The notes: generated by a model not told the origin, from the sequence alone. A DNA stretch of 33,786 nucleotides from Phaeodactylibacter sp. (GCA_024103175.1 JAGFJE010000562.1:1-33786); one strand, 5' to 3'; shown: positions 8,120-16,336, numbered from the stretch's first letter. Program-made: numbers and translations.

Positions 8120-9190
8120 ATGCCCAGATTCCATCCCCTGAAAATAAAAGAAGTGCGGCGCGAAACAGGCGAGTGTGTGTCCATAGCTTTTGAAGTGCCG
8201 GAAAAACTCAAGCCGGAATACCGCTTTACCCAAGGCCAACACCTTACCCTGAAAACAGAGCTCGACGGAGAGGAGGTCCGCCGGTCCTATTCCATCTGCA
8301 CCGGCCCCAATGACGATGTCCTCAGAGTAGCCGTCAAAAAACTGGAAGGCGGGCGCTTTTCCACCTTCGCGAATGAACAACTGCAGGCGGGCGACACCCT
8401 GGAGGTAATGACCCCTATGGGCCGCTTCTTCACTGAGCTGGGCCCCGCCAATGAGAAACACTACGTCGCTTTTGCCGCCGGCAGCGGCATCACGCCTATT
8501 CTCTCCATCATGAAGGCCGTCTTGCAACAGGAGCCCAAGAGCGAGTTCACCCTCTTCTACGGCAACCGCAAAGTGGACAGCATTATCTTCCGCGAAGAGA
8601 TCGAAGGGCTGAAAAATGAATACATGGGCCGCCTCAGCGTTCACCATATCCTCAGCCGGGAACAGCAGGGCGGCGAGCTGTTTTCCGGGCGTATCGACGC
8701 CGAAAAGTGCAGCGCCTTCTGCGATAAGCTCATCGACCCGGAAGAGGTGGACGAATTTTTCCTCTGTGGCCCGGAGCCTATGATCAACGACATTCGCAAT
8801 ACACTCGCCAGTAAAGGCGTGCCGAGGGAAAAGATCCATTTCGAGCTGTTTATCGCCGGCCTGAACGGCAAGGCGCAGAAAAAAGAGCAGAGCCGCAAAG
8901 TGCAGTCTGTTGAAGCCAGTATCCACATCACGCTGGATGGCAACGCCTTCGAATTCCCGCTCACTTCCGGCGAAGACACCATCCTGGAAGCGGCCCACAA
9001 GGTGGGAGCCAACCTCCCCTTTGCCTGTAAAGGCGGCGTGTGTTGTACCTGCCGCGCCAAGCTGGTCGAAGGAGAGGTCGAAATGGACGTCAACTACGCT
9101 CTCGAGCCGGAAGAGGTGGAGGCCGGATACATCCTCACCTGCCAGTCCCATCCTAAAACGGAAAGGGTGGCGGTGGATTTCGATAGTTAA
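8120..9190 (+). CDS. paaE: PaaE-type ferredoxin-NADP reductase with C-terminal [2Fe-2S] domain
   Basis: 356 residues. An FAD-binding barrel (about 1-105) carries RSYSIC (55-60). The NAD(P) domain has GSGITP (121-126) and CGPEPM (216-221). After a linker (245-265) comes a plant-type ferredoxin domain with CKGGVCCTC (ligands Cys303, Cys308, Cys311) and Cys341 in LTCQSHP. This order and length match the reductase subunit E of phenylacetyl-CoA epoxidase, which passes electrons from NADPH to a di-iron oxygenase. No paaABCD genes are in the window, so it may serve another oxygenase; the symbol is a family assignment. A candidate operator precedes it and a TetR gene follows 162 nt later on the same strand. 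Confidence 0.85.
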   Translation: MPRFHPLKIKEVRRETGECVSIAFEVPEKLKPEYRFTQGQHLTLKTELDGEEVRRSYSICTGPNDDVLRVAVKKLEGGRFSTFANEQLQAGDTLEVMTPMGRFFTELGPANEKHYVAFAAGSGITPILSIMKAVLQQEPKSEFTLFYGNRKVDSIIFREEIEGLKNEYMGRLSVHHILSREQQGGELFSGRIDAEKCSAFCDKLIDPEEVDEFFLCGPEPMINDIRNTLASKGVPREKIHFELFIAGLNGKAQKKEQSRKVQSVEASIHITLDGNAFEFPLTSGEDTILEAAHKVGANLPFACKGGVCCTCRAKLVEGEVEMDVNYALEPEEVEAGYILTCQSHPKTERVAVDFDS

Positions 9191-9221
9191 AGCCTCCCCC
9201 ACCCCCTCCGAAGGAGGGGAG
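9191..9221 (+). repeat. GC-rich hairpin repeat (CCCCTCC/GGAGGGG) after the paaE-like gene
   Basis: Immediately after the stop codon, CCCCTCC (9203-9209), loop GAA, and GGAGGGG (9213-9219) form a perfect 7-bp hairpin. A similar 'agcc-ctccc-agcccct...aagggga' unit is found inside the palindrome near 32359-32396. Such C-rich hairpins recur in Bacteroidota intergenic DNA. It has no T tail, so it is not a classic terminator. Confidence 0.5.
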
Positions 9222-9311
9222 TTGCCAAAGGCGGCCAATGAAACAAATTGTCTGGGTACTTTTCATTCTCTTGATTGTTGGGTAAGAAACACGCCCTGGA
9301 AGAACGGCCCT

Positions 9312-9345
9312 TTTACACCTTTACACACTTACACTTTTACACCTT
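9312..9345 (+). repeat. Short TTTACAC-type word repeat upstream of tetR
   Basis: The tract repeats the words TTTTACACC, TTTACACAC, TTACAC and TTTTACACC in tandem. The same word CACTTTTACACCT recurs near 20673. It lies just before the tetR start and may act in its leader; no function is known. Confidence 0.5.
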
Positions 9346-9352
9346 TCCTCAA

Positions 9353-9940
9353 ATGGCTACCAAAACAAAAAAGAAAACCAAAAAGCAGGCCATCCAGGAA
9401 GCCGCCGTGCGCCTGTTTCGCGACAAGGGGTACTCAGCCACTTCGATGCGCGACCTGGCCCAAGCCGTCAACCTGAAAGCCTCCAGCCTGTACAACCACA
9501 TCAGTTCGAAAGAGGAAATCCTGAAGAATATCTGCTTTGAGAATGCCCACCGCTTTCTGGAAGGGATGAAGAAAGTGGAAGCCATGCCGGGGACTCCCGC
9601 CGAGAAGGTGGAGGCTTTGCTGCGGCTCCATATTCGTACGGCCACTGGAGATGCCGCCTCCGTTATGGCGTTCAACGACGAATGGCGCCACCTGACCGAA
9701 CCGCTCTTCAGCGAATTTACGGCCCTGCGCAAAGATTACGAAGGGCGCTTCCTGAAGATCCTAAAAAGCGGCATGCAGTCCGGGCAGTTTCAGAACCTAG
9801 AGCCGGTAGTTGCCCTGCATACCATCTTTTCCTCCATACGCTGGCTGTACGATTGGTTCCAGCCCGGAAAAGAGCTGACTGCTTCCGAAGTGGAAGAGAA
9901 CATTATCAACATGTTGATGGAAGGCCTGAAAAAAGGCTGA
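9353..9940 (+). CDS. TetR/AcrR-family transcriptional regulator
   Basis: 195 residues from the ATG at 9353; an upstream in-frame ATG at 9275 would add 26 residues encoded by the TTTACAC repeat tract, so it is rejected. A lysine-rich start (MATKTKKKTKK) leads into the TetR helix-turn-helix, about 12-58, with RLFRDKGYSATSMRDLA and the recognition helix KASSLYNHISSKEE. Residues 70-190 are a helical ligand/dimer domain resembling the KstR2/FadR-like groups that bind acyl-CoA esters (family knowledge, not proven here). It sits 162 nt after the paaE-like gene, with a palindromic candidate operator at 8088, so it probably controls that gene and itself. Confidence 0.88.
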   Translation: MATKTKKKTKKQAIQEAAVRLFRDKGYSATSMRDLAQAVNLKASSLYNHISSKEEILKNICFENAHRFLEGMKKVEAMPGTPAEKVEALLRLHIRTATGDAASVMAFNDEWRHLTEPLFSEFTALRKDYEGRFLKILKSGMQSGQFQNLEPVVALHTIFSSIRWLYDWFQPGKELTASEVEENIINMLMEGLKKG

Positions 9941-9965
9941 AAGGCGGCAACAAATGCCCAATGGG

Positions 9966-10012
9966 AATTCACTCCCCGTCTTCGCCAAAGGCTCAGCCGG
10001 GTAAAATTCACT
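9966..10012 (+). repeat. Intergenic hairpin repeat, copy 2
   Basis: The core at 9974-10006 differs from copies 1 and 3 by a few bases (CCAAAGG for CCATAGG; AGCC for TTCC). It is flanked by a perfect 8-bp direct repeat AATTCACT (9966-9973 and 10005-10012). It lies between convergent tetR and lipA, 19 nt from the lipA stop. Confidence 0.75.
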
Positions 10013-10031
10013 AACTCCTTCCCCCCTTCCC

Positions 10032-10904
10032 TCACAAGTGCCGCTCCGCATGATAGCTGGACCGCACCAGGGGCGCGCTCTCCACGAAGGCGAAGCCTTT
10101 GGATAGGCCCACTTCCTTGTATTCGGCGAACTTGTCGGGATGCACGTATTCCACTACATCCAGGTGCATTTTGGTGGGTTGGAGGTATTGCCCGATGGTC
10201 ATTACGTCGCAGCCGTGCTCCAGCAGGTCATCCATGGTTTTGAAGACCTGTTCGTCGGTTTCACCCAGCCCGACCATGATGCCGGACTTGGTGCGTTTGC
10301 CATAGTCTTTGGTGCGGCGGATCTGCTCCAGGCTGCGCTGATACTTGGCCTGGGGGCGTACTTTACGGTAGAGGGCTTCCACCGTTTCCATATTGTGGGA
10401 GACCACTTCCTGGCCGGCGCTGATCATTCGTTCCAGGGCCCACCAGGTGGCGCGCACGTCGGGGATGAGGGTTTCAATGGTCACCTGTGGAGTGTGCTCC
10501 TTGACGGCGCGGACGGTCTGATACCAGATCTCGGCGCCGCGGTCTTTGCGTTCGTCGCGGTTGACGGAGGTAATAACGGCGTGTTTGACGCCCATCAGGC
10601 CGATGGCCTCGGCCACCCGGCGCGGCTCGTCTTCGTCGTACTCTGGCGGACGGCCGGTTTTGACGGCGCAGAAGGAGCAGGAGCGGGTGCAGGTATTGCC
10701 CAGGATCATGAAGGTGGCGGTACCGGCGCCCCAGCACTCGCCCATATTGGGGCAATTGCCGCTCTGGCAGATGGTGTGCAGGTTGTAGTCGTCCACCAGG
10801 CTGCGCACCTTCTTGTAATTCGGCCCGATCGGCAGCTTTACGCGCAGCCAATCCGGTTTTCTCTTTCTCGGTTCTTTCTTTTCTACTATGGGTAGTTCGA
10901 GCAT
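10032..10904 (-). CDS. lipA: Lipoyl synthase
   Basis: 290 residues, typical LipA length. Two iron-sulfur cluster motifs are intact: [12 protein letters not shown] (Cys46, Cys51, Cys57; auxiliary cluster and sulfur source) and CTRSCSFC (Cys72, Cys76, Cys79; radical SAM cluster). The C-terminal RSSYHA carries the serine that ligates the auxiliary cluster. The enzyme inserts two sulfur atoms into protein-bound octanoyl groups, making lipoyl cofactors for 2-oxoacid dehydrogenases and glycine cleavage. The gene stands alone on the minus strand; no lipB is adjacent. A repeat copy follows the stop at 10032. Confidence 0.97.
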   Translation of the reverse strand: MLELPIVEKKEPRKRKPDWLRVKLPIGPNYKKVRSLVDDYNLHTICQSGNCPNMGECWGAGTATFMILGNTCTRSCSFCAVKTGRPPEYDEDEPRRVAEAIGLMGVKHAVITSVNRDERKDRGAEIWYQTVRAVKEHTPQVTIETLIPDVRATWWALERMISAGQEVVSHNMETVEALYRKVRPQAKYQRSLEQIRRTKDYGKRTKSGIMVGLGETDEQVFKTMDDLLEHGCDVMTIGQYLQPTKMHLDVVEYVHPDKFAEYKEVGLSKGFAFVESAPLVRSSYHAERHL

Positions 10905-11084
10905 GGTAGTATCCGGTTATTGATTATTGTACGCGCCGCTCATATTACAGCTGCGCAACAAGTTGTCAGATAAAACGATAATGGGCGGTGAATACTTGTA
11001 TCGGTAATAACAAGAATGAAAGCCAAGAGTTTTCACAGGAATCCAACTGGTGGAAAGATGGCCGTTCATCGGCGGGAAAGCCTC

Positions 11085-11135
11085 CCAATCCACCAATTTT
11101 ACCCAGCTCCGAAGGAGACGGGCAACCAATCAACC
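11085..11135 (-). repeat. Intergenic hairpin repeat, copy 4 (opposite orientation)
   Basis: The core at 11097-11122, read on the minus strand, runs from CCCGTC through a CTCC/GGAG hairpin to GGGTAAAA. Flanking words are CCAATCCACC (11085-11094) and CCAATCAACC (11126-11135), a direct repeat with one mismatch. It lies 12 nt beyond the stop of the minus-strand gene at 11148. Confidence 0.7.
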
Positions 11136-11147
11136 AGCCGCGCACCG

Positions 11148-11966
11148 CTACCACCGTTTGCCCAGCTGCAAATTTATGTAAAGGTTGATAAAGATGGCCT
11201 TGTTTTCCGGGGTTTCTACCAGGGAGGATTCGGCCATGATGGGCACCTCCTGGAAGTAGGCGTCTACCATAACCCCTGCTTCGATGGCCCGGACGAATTC
11301 GTCGAAGGCGCCCCAGTCGAAGTGAACGGCGAGCTTACCGTGCAGGCCTGGGATGGCGGAGATCTCGCCCAGCCCTTTGGTAAAGCCGGAGGAGCCATAG
11401 ATGCGGCTGATGTCAAGGAAAGTGCTGGCGTTCTCTTCGGTGAACTTCTCACTGCGGATGGTGAAGTCATCGAATGGGCCCGATTCGGAAGACCGGACCA
11501 GCTCCAGATAATAAGGTTTTAGCAGCCCCAGGGAAGGCCCGGCGACATAGCTTACGCCCACGGCGAGGCCCTTGCGCTTGGCTTTTTCCGAGAAGTATCG
11601 CTTTTCCCCTATCCCTCCGCGCAGGACGAGAAGGCTGTTCTGTTTGCCGAAGATGAAGGCCCGGGAAACCCGCGAGGCAGCAGGCGTCTGGAAATCGAAG
11701 CTTTGCCGGAACTCCTTGGGGTGTTTGAGTTCGCCGATCTCGATATTGAAGAAGCGGGTGAGATAATAGGTCTTAAGGCGGGCGATATTGACGCCAAGGG
11801 CGAAGCCGTTGGTGTGCAATTTCAGGTCAACCGTAAACTCCCGGTCATAGACGATCCCCTTGGCCTCGTCGTAAATATTGTCTTCGGTGTCATAAGTCTG
11901 TTGGGCCATCCCCGGTAGGAAGCTTAGTGGCATTAGCAGCAGTAAAAGGAAAATCTTCTGGGCCAT
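11148..11966 (-). CDS. Secreted, probably outer-membrane beta-barrel, protein of unknown function
   Basis: 272 residues with a clear signal peptide (about 1-21, ending LPGMAQ). The rest shows alternating polar and apolar segments with aromatic caps, and ends NLYINLQLGKRW, like a last outer-membrane strand. I infer a beta-barrel conserved among Bacteroidota, but recognise no named family or ligand motif. It is divergent from the polysaccharide deacetylase-like gene at 12201; a 9-bp inverted repeat at 12092 lies between them. Confidence 0.7.
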   Translation of the reverse strand: MAQKIFLLLLLMPLSFLPGMAQQTYDTEDNIYDEAKGIVYDREFTVDLKLHTNGFALGVNIARLKTYYLTRFFNIEIGELKHPKEFRQSFDFQTPAASRVSRAFIFGKQNSLLVLRGGIGEKRYFSEKAKRKGLAVGVSYVAGPSLGLLKPYYLELVRSSESGPFDDFTIRSEKFTEENASTFLDISRIYGSSGFTKGLGEISAIPGLHGKLAVHFDWGAFDEFVRAIEAGVMVDAYFQEVPIMAESSLVETPENKAIFINLYINLQLGKRW

Positions 11967-12091
11967 AATTTTTATTGTTAAATAGTATTACGTTCCTGGG
12001 GCATAAAGGTTCAACTTTTGCCCGGTAAAAGGGACAATAGCAAACAGATTCACTAAACTTATGTCAATTTAACAAAATAAATGAATAACTG

Positions 12092-12111
12092 GCCTTTCGC
12101 AGGCGAAAGGC
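12092..12111. promoter_or_regulatory. Perfect inverted repeat between divergent genes
   Basis: GCCTTTCGC and GCGAAAGGC are separated by 2 nt (9-bp perfect arms). There is no T run on either strand, so it is more likely an operator or an mRNA hairpin than a terminator. Confidence 0.4.
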
Positions 12112-12200
12112 TGGATAATAAATTTAGGTAAATTCCATTACTAATGGCAATAATGCCCGGAAATCATCTTACCTTTCTGTAAACCTGTTAAAAACCGGGA

Positions 12201-13529
12201 ATGAAGCTACTGGCCTATGTTCCATCCCTGAATCCGCGCGTTCAATATGCCTTTCGCCTACTCTTCAGCAGTTGTATAAAGGCCAGATATGAACTGACGG
12301 ACGGCCGCGAGGCGTATCTAGCCGCCGCCGGCCCCCGGCTCAATTACAGCCCCGCTCCCCTGGCGGAGGGGGAATATTGGATCCCTTCCGGCGGCCTGTT
12401 GTGGGAAGAGGGCATTCGCCCCCAGCCTATTGAGGTATTTGAGCACGACGGCCTGCCGGCATTTTTCCGGCAGGAGGCGAAAGGGGCGGCGCTTCCGTTC
12501 GACCTTCCTGCCCTGGCCTTCTTCCTGGCCAGCCGCTACGAAGAATATCTTCCGTTTCAGGGAGATGCGCTGGGCCGCTTTCCCGCTGCCGGCAGCCTTG
12601 CCTTCCGGGAAGGTTTCCTGGAACAACCTCTTGTCAACCAATGGGCGATCCGGCTCGGCAGAAGCCTGGAGCGGCATTTTCCCGGGCTGGGCATACAGTA
12701 TCCGGAATACCGGTTTCTCCCCACTTACGATATAGACATGGCCTGGGCCTATCGCCACCGCCCGTTGTGGCTCAACCTGGCCGGAACGGTGCGCGACCTG
12801 GCTACCTTTCGCTGGCCCCTGGCCTACGAACGATGGGCATGCCTGCTGGGCGGAAAGGAAGACCCCTTCGACACCTTCTCGTACCTCAGGCGCCTCCACC
12901 GTTCCCTGGGCCTCTCTGTACTTTACTTTTTCCTGCTGGGGGATTACAACCGTTACGACAAAAACATTTCGCCCAACAACCCCGCCTTCCGGAAACTGGC
13001 CGCCAGAGTGGCCGATATCCGCAATGTGGGCTTGCATCCTTCTTTCCGCTCCAACTTTAAGGAAGGGCAACTCCGTAAGGAGGCCCGACGCCTGAAGAAG
13101 ATCACCGGCGAAAACGTCCAGCGCAGCCGGCAGCATTTTCTGTACCTCCGCTTTCCGGAAACCTACAGGCGGCTCCTCGCCGAAGGCATAAGGGAAGACT
13201 ACAGTATGGGCTATGCCGATGCGGTGGGCTTTCGCGCCGGCCTGGCCACTCCCTTTCCCTGGTACGACCTGGAAGCCGAGCAAATGCAGGCGCTGCGGAT
13301 CTTCCCTTTCGCGGCTATGGATGTGGCCCTGCGCCGGTATATGGCCTTGCCTCCCGAAGCTGCTTTCCTCCGGCTGCAGGAATTGTGCCGCCAAACGATG
13401 GCTGTTGGCGGTATTTTTACTACCTTATGGCACAATAGCTCCTTCGCAGAAAGATACGGATGGAAAGACTGGAAGCCGATGTACGAGCGGGTGCTGGCAT
13501 ATGCCCGGGAACCGGAAAAAGCCGGATAG
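12201..13529 (+). CDS. Polysaccharide deacetylase-like protein (DUF7033-type N-terminus)
   Basis: 442 residues, no signal peptide. The N-terminal part (about 1-170) resembles the domain found before deacetylase folds in Bacteroidota. The catalytic-type region starts with PTYDIDMAW (about 178), where an Asp pair would bind metal, and continues with VGLHPSF (about 280), HFLYLRFPETYRRL and DYSMGYADAVGFRAG, all typical of this carbohydrate esterase 4-like family. Family knowledge: such proteins remove N-acetyl groups from glycans and often sit in surface polysaccharide loci. Here no glycosyltransferases are adjacent, so the substrate is unknown. upp follows 147 nt downstream with its own promoter box. 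Confidence 0.78.
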   Translation: MKLLAYVPSLNPRVQYAFRLLFSSCIKARYELTDGREAYLAAAGPRLNYSPAPLAEGEYWIPSGGLLWEEGIRPQPIEVFEHDGLPAFFRQEAKGAALPFDLPALAFFLASRYEEYLPFQGDALGRFPAAGSLAFREGFLEQPLVNQWAIRLGRSLERHFPGLGIQYPEYRFLPTYDIDMAWAYRHRPLWLNLAGTVRDLATFRWPLAYERWACLLGGKEDPFDTFSYLRRLHRSLGLSVLYFFLLGDYNRYDKNISPNNPAFRKLAARVADIRNVGLHPSFRSNFKEGQLRKEARRLKKITGENVQRSRQHFLYLRFPETYRRLLAEGIREDYSMGYADAVGFRAGLATPFPWYDLEAEQMQALRIFPFAAMDVALRRYMALPPEAAFLRLQELCRQTMAVGGIFTTLWHNSSFAERYGWKDWKPMYERVLAYAREPEKAG

Positions 13530-13628
13530 GCCTGGAACATATCCCTGCTACCCGCCGTCGCGGCCGGCCGAAAGGCGCGCCATCGCTTAAGCTGTTCTCC
13601 GGAGGTTTTTAAATCATTACTTTGAATG

Positions 13629-13636
13629 TATATTTG
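13629..13636 (+). promoter_or_regulatory. Promoter -7 box of upp
   Basis: TATATTTG fits the Bacteroidota -7 consensus TAnnTTTG, 40 nt before the upp start. No clear -33 TTG was found at the usual distance. Confidence 0.55.
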
Positions 13637-13676
13637 TGCTCGGCTTTAATATTGCTAACCATACCAGCCAATTGCA

Positions 13677-14336
13677 ATGATCTATAACCTAAGCGAAAAC
13701 GATTCGATCGCCAACCACTTCATCGCTCAGATAAGAGATGCTAAGGTACAGCAGGACAGCATGCGTTTCCGGCGTAATATGCAGCGCATAGGAGAGGTAC
13801 TGGCCTACGAGATAAGTAAAAAGCTGAATTACCAGGAAAAAGATATCGAGACCCCTCTCGGCGTCGCCAGGGTCAACGTCCCGGCCGACAGGGTCGTGCT
13901 GGCCACCATCCTCCGGGCTGGCCTGCCGCTGCACCAGGGCATGCTCAATTACTTCGACTATGCGGGCAACGCTTTTGTCTCCGCCTTCCGAAAACACCAT
14001 AAAGATGGTTCTTTCGACGTGCATATGGAATACATCTCCTGCCCGCCGCTGGACGATGTCGTCCTGATCGTCTCCGATCCCATGCTGGCCACGGGGGCTT
14101 CTATGTCTCTATCGGCCAAGGCGCTCCTGGAATACGGCCAGCCCAAACAGATCCACTTCGCCACTGCCATCGCCTCCCAGGCCGGGCTCGACCACATGCG
14201 CCGCATCTTTCCGGAAGCCTATGTCTGGATGGCCGCCCTGGATGAAGAACTGACCGGCAAGGCCTACATCGTCCCCGGACTGGGGGATGCCGGCGACCTG
14301 AGCTACGGAGAGAAAGGGCTGGGAACGGAGGTGTGA
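13677..14336 (+). CDS. upp: Uracil phosphoribosyltransferase
   Basis: 219 residues. The PRPP-binding loop is VLIVSDPMLATGAS (about 129-142), and the uracil-binding end is YIVPGLGDAGDLSYG (about 197-211), both diagnostic. It converts uracil and PRPP to UMP in pyrimidine salvage. The N-terminal half carries the usual ATILRAGLPLHQGM segment. The gene appears monocistronic: a promoter box precedes it and a convergent hairpin lies after it at 14443. Confidence 0.97.
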   Translation: MIYNLSENDSIANHFIAQIRDAKVQQDSMRFRRNMQRIGEVLAYEISKKLNYQEKDIETPLGVARVNVPADRVVLATILRAGLPLHQGMLNYFDYAGNAFVSAFRKHHKDGSFDVHMEYISCPPLDDVVLIVSDPMLATGASMSLSAKALLEYGQPKQIHFATAIASQAGLDHMRRIFPEAYVWMAALDEELTGKAYIVPGLGDAGDLSYGEKGLGTEV

Positions 14337-14431
14337 TTGCCGAAAGGCTATTGCCCCTGCGGGAATCGGGCAGGAAATGAGGGCGGCGCAGCCCCGCCTC
14401 TGCTTTTCTTTTATTTCGGGCCGCCCGTCCG

Positions 14432-14471
14432 AAAAAAAAACAACGGGCAGCTACCGAGGTGGGCTGCCCGT
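14432..14471 (-). terminator. Rho-independent terminator of the curlin-like gene (may also serve upp)
   Basis: A 9-bp stem ACGGGCAGC (14443-14451) with GCTGCCCGT (14463-14471) is followed, on the minus strand, by a long T run (A9 at 14432-14440). On the plus strand the tail is only weakly T-rich, so it chiefly suits the minus-strand gene at 14510. Confidence 0.85.
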
Positions 14472-14509
14472 CGTTCCTTATTATTTCAGATACCCTTGCT
14501 AACTGATGA

Positions 14510-15229
14510 TTATTTTTGGCTGACCGAGATGGTGTTGAAATCGGAATCGCCTCCGATGAAGACATCGCTGAGGTTGTCCTCATTCTGCTGGAATACCTCG
14601 ACGGTATTAAAATCGCTGGCATTGTAAATGTGGATGTTGGATATCTGATCTTCCCCTTCCTGGCTGACAAAGGCCGAGTTGCCATTGCTGAAGCCGCTGA
14701 TCTCTACATAGGAACGCTGCTCTTCTCCGCCCTGGGAAACCGCTACGACGTTAGACCCTGATTCATCGGTGATCAGGACACTGGATTCGTGCTCGTCCCC
14801 GTCGTACTGCGTGACAAAAACCTGGTTATTGTCGGAGAAGAAGCTGATGTCCACTTCAGAGGTGTTGTCTTCGCTCAACTGAGAGACCTCCACCAGGTTG
14901 CTCCAGCTCTCACTGATGCTCACCTTACTGTTATTGTCTTCATCTTCCATCAGGACGGAAACCGTATTAAAATCGGAGTCGTTGTTGATGTCGATGTCAC
15001 TGTATTGGTTCTCCCCAGCCTGGGTTACCGTTACGCCGTTCTCATCGGAATCAGAAATGATATCTACCTCCGAGATGTTCACTTCATCATCGTCTTGTTC
15101 CTGGCTGATGAAGACGCTGTTTCCACTGCTCCCATCGGAGATAAAGACGGAGGATTTGTTGTCGGGTTGCGCCATCATACTACCTGCAAAGAGGAATACT
15201 GCAATGGCGAATAATACAAACTTTTTCAT
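14510..15229 (-). CDS. Secreted acidic curlin-like repeat protein, putative functional amyloid
   Basis: 239 residues from the ATG at 15229 (an upstream TTG adds two residues). A signal peptide (1-20, ending SMMA) precedes nine tandem repeats of 19-27 residues starting near 26, 53, 77, 101, 124, 149, 173, 197 and 221. Consensus: S-x-V-x-I at positions 1-5, N at 12, V-x-V at 14-16, Q at 18. That spacing equals the curlin repeat of CsgA/CsgB (S, I, N at 12, Q at 18). Repeat 3 has Met for Gln; repeat 4 is one residue short. The curlin first Gln and the Gly are mostly Ser or Asp here. The mature part has about 47 Asp/Glu against 4 Lys/Arg. A beta-solenoid amyloid is inferred. No csgG/E/F-like gene is nearby, and there is no type IX sorting domain. 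Confidence 0.75.
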   Translation of the reverse strand: MKKFVLFAIAVFLFAGSMMAQPDNKSSVFISDGSSGNSVFISQEQDDDEVNISEVDIISDSDENGVTVTQAGENQYSDIDINNDSDFNTVSVLMEDEDNNSKVSISESWSNLVEVSQLSEDNTSEVDISFFSDNNQVFVTQYDGDEHESSVLITDESGSNVVAVSQGGEEQRSYVEISGFSNGNSAFVSQEGEDQISNIHIYNASDFNTVEVFQQNEDNLSDVFIGGDSDFNTISVSQK

Positions 15230-15278
15230 GTTCAATAAGTTTTTGAATGTAGGTTACTTAATAGCATCCTGGCCCCTG

Positions 15279-15357
15279 CCCTGGTGTATGGCACAGGGTA
15301 AAAGAATACCCGCTTTCCGGCGCCGGCTGATCCGGAAAGCTGCGCCCCGCCGGGGCG
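15279..15357 (-). promoter_or_regulatory. Highly structured region upstream of the curlin-like gene
   Basis: In under 80 nt, several inverted repeats occur: CCCTG/CAGGG (15279-15283, 15294-15298), GGGTA/TACCC (15296-15300, 15307-15311), a perfect 9-bp pair GCTTTCCGG/CCGGAAAGC (15312-15320, 15332-15340) and CGCCCC/GGGGCG (15343-15348, 15352-15357). The first two overlap and would be mutually exclusive. It lies 50 nt before the gene start and could be a structured leader or another intergenic repeat. Confidence 0.4.
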
Positions 15358-15498
15358 GAGGAGGCCTCGAAATGCTGTTCTTGTCGTTGGGGGGGATGGT
15401 TGTTTTTAGTTTTACAATATCCGTGCCAAACTCAGAAAAGAAGGAGAGAGACATTTAAAAAAAATATTCCGGGCTGCTGGCATATTGTGGAAGAAGGC

Positions 15499-15533
15499 AA
15501 AAAAAAGCAGGCGCTCCGGCTGAAGTGCCTGCT
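15499..15533 (-). terminator. Rho-independent terminator, minus strand
   Basis: A 10-bp stem (AGCAGGCGCT at 15506-15515 with AGTGCCTGCT at 15524-15533, one wobble, 8-nt loop) is followed on the minus strand by a run of 8 T. It would end transcripts from the minus-strand membrane protein gene at 15715, whose stop is about 180 nt upstream. Confidence 0.75.
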
Positions 15534-15648
15534 GTCTTCGGTTGCTGGTTCCGCTTACGAAGCGGATTGTGTAAGATTGCAATAGTCCGGTTACTTGAGT
15601 ACGTGATCAAAAAAAGCGGAACTTGAAAACGTAGCTAAGCCCCCGGAT

Positions 15649-15706
15649 ATTCACTCATTGACTCCCCGTCTTCGCCATAGGCTCTTCCGGGTAAAATTCA
15701 CTCATT
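15649..15706 (+). repeat. Intergenic hairpin repeat, copy 3
   Basis: The core at 15664-15696 is identical to copy 1 over its 33 nt. It is flanked by a perfect 11-bp direct repeat ATTCACTCATT (15649-15659 and 15696-15706). It ends 8 nt from the stop codon of the minus-strand gene at 15715. Confidence 0.8.
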
Positions 15707-15714
15707 CCATGTAT

Positions 15715-16134
15715 TTACTCCTTCTTGCCCATACCCAGCAGCCAGCCGATCACGCCGCCGGTAATAGCGGCCATGACGGTGTAAACCACAACATCCATCA
15801 CCAGGCCGTTCAGGGTCATCAGGTTAGTTGTTCCGAACATGCTAAGGTCGAGGCCCAGGGCGACCAGCAGGCCAACCATAGCCCCTGCTTTTAGCCCTCC
15901 CATAAATGTTGTGATACCGGCCCAACGCAGGAAGATCAGCGTCAACAGGGCAGCCATGGCCAGGTTGCCCAGGATGAGGGCCCACCAATCCATGGCCTCT
16001 TTGTTTACTCCGGTGGCGGTGCCGGCATTGGCCTCAAAGTAATTCATGAACAAGATCCCGTACAGCAGCCAGCCGAGCAGGAAAAAGGCGACCCCGCCTC
16101 CTACTGTTCCAATTGCAAATTTCTTGGCGTCCAT
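15715..16134 (-). CDS. Small four-helix membrane protein (DUF1761-like)
   Basis: 139 residues with four hydrophobic helices at about 8-32, 50-70, 80-98 and 108-134 and short loops; the C-terminus LLGMGKKE is basic and probably cytoplasmic. Size, four-helix layout and the WALILGNLAMAALLTLIF segment resemble DUF1761-type proteins, but the assignment is tentative and no function is known for that family. A -7 box lies 52 nt upstream, and a repeat copy and terminator follow, so it seems monocistronic. Confidence 0.7.
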   Translation of the reverse strand: MDAKKFAIGTVGGGVAFFLLGWLLYGILFMNYFEANAGTATGVNKEAMDWWALILGNLAMAALLTLIFLRWAGITTFMGGLKAGAMVGLLVALGLDLSMFGTTNLMTLNGLVMDVVVYTVMAAITGGVIGWLLGMGKKE

Positions 16135-16185
16135 TTCGTTTTGTCTTTTTTTTTAATAATAAAATTTTACAATCAAGCAAAAATA

Positions 16186-16193
16186 CAAAACTA
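16186..16193 (-). promoter_or_regulatory. Promoter -7 box of the small membrane protein gene
   Basis: On the minus strand the sequence reads TAGTTTTG, matching TAnnTTTG, 52 nt upstream of the ATG at 16134. Confidence 0.5.
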
Positions 16194-16336
16194 TGTGCCA
16201 ATTATTGAACCTGTGTTCGAATAATTGTTTCTACTCCTAAGACCACTGGACTTTGGACGTACCGACGTCTAAGGCGGACACGAGCGAAGCGACTGACGGA
16301 GTAAAAGAAGGCGTTGAGCGCCCATTCTGGCCCAAA

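Noticed and set aside
10140..10895. Plus-strand open frame over lipA
   Set aside because: It lies opposite lipA, which has all cluster motifs; the plus frame is a composition artefact of GC-rich coding DNA.
16225..16240. GTTCGAAT tRNA T-loop-like string
   Set aside because: No acceptor or anticodon stems can be folded around it.
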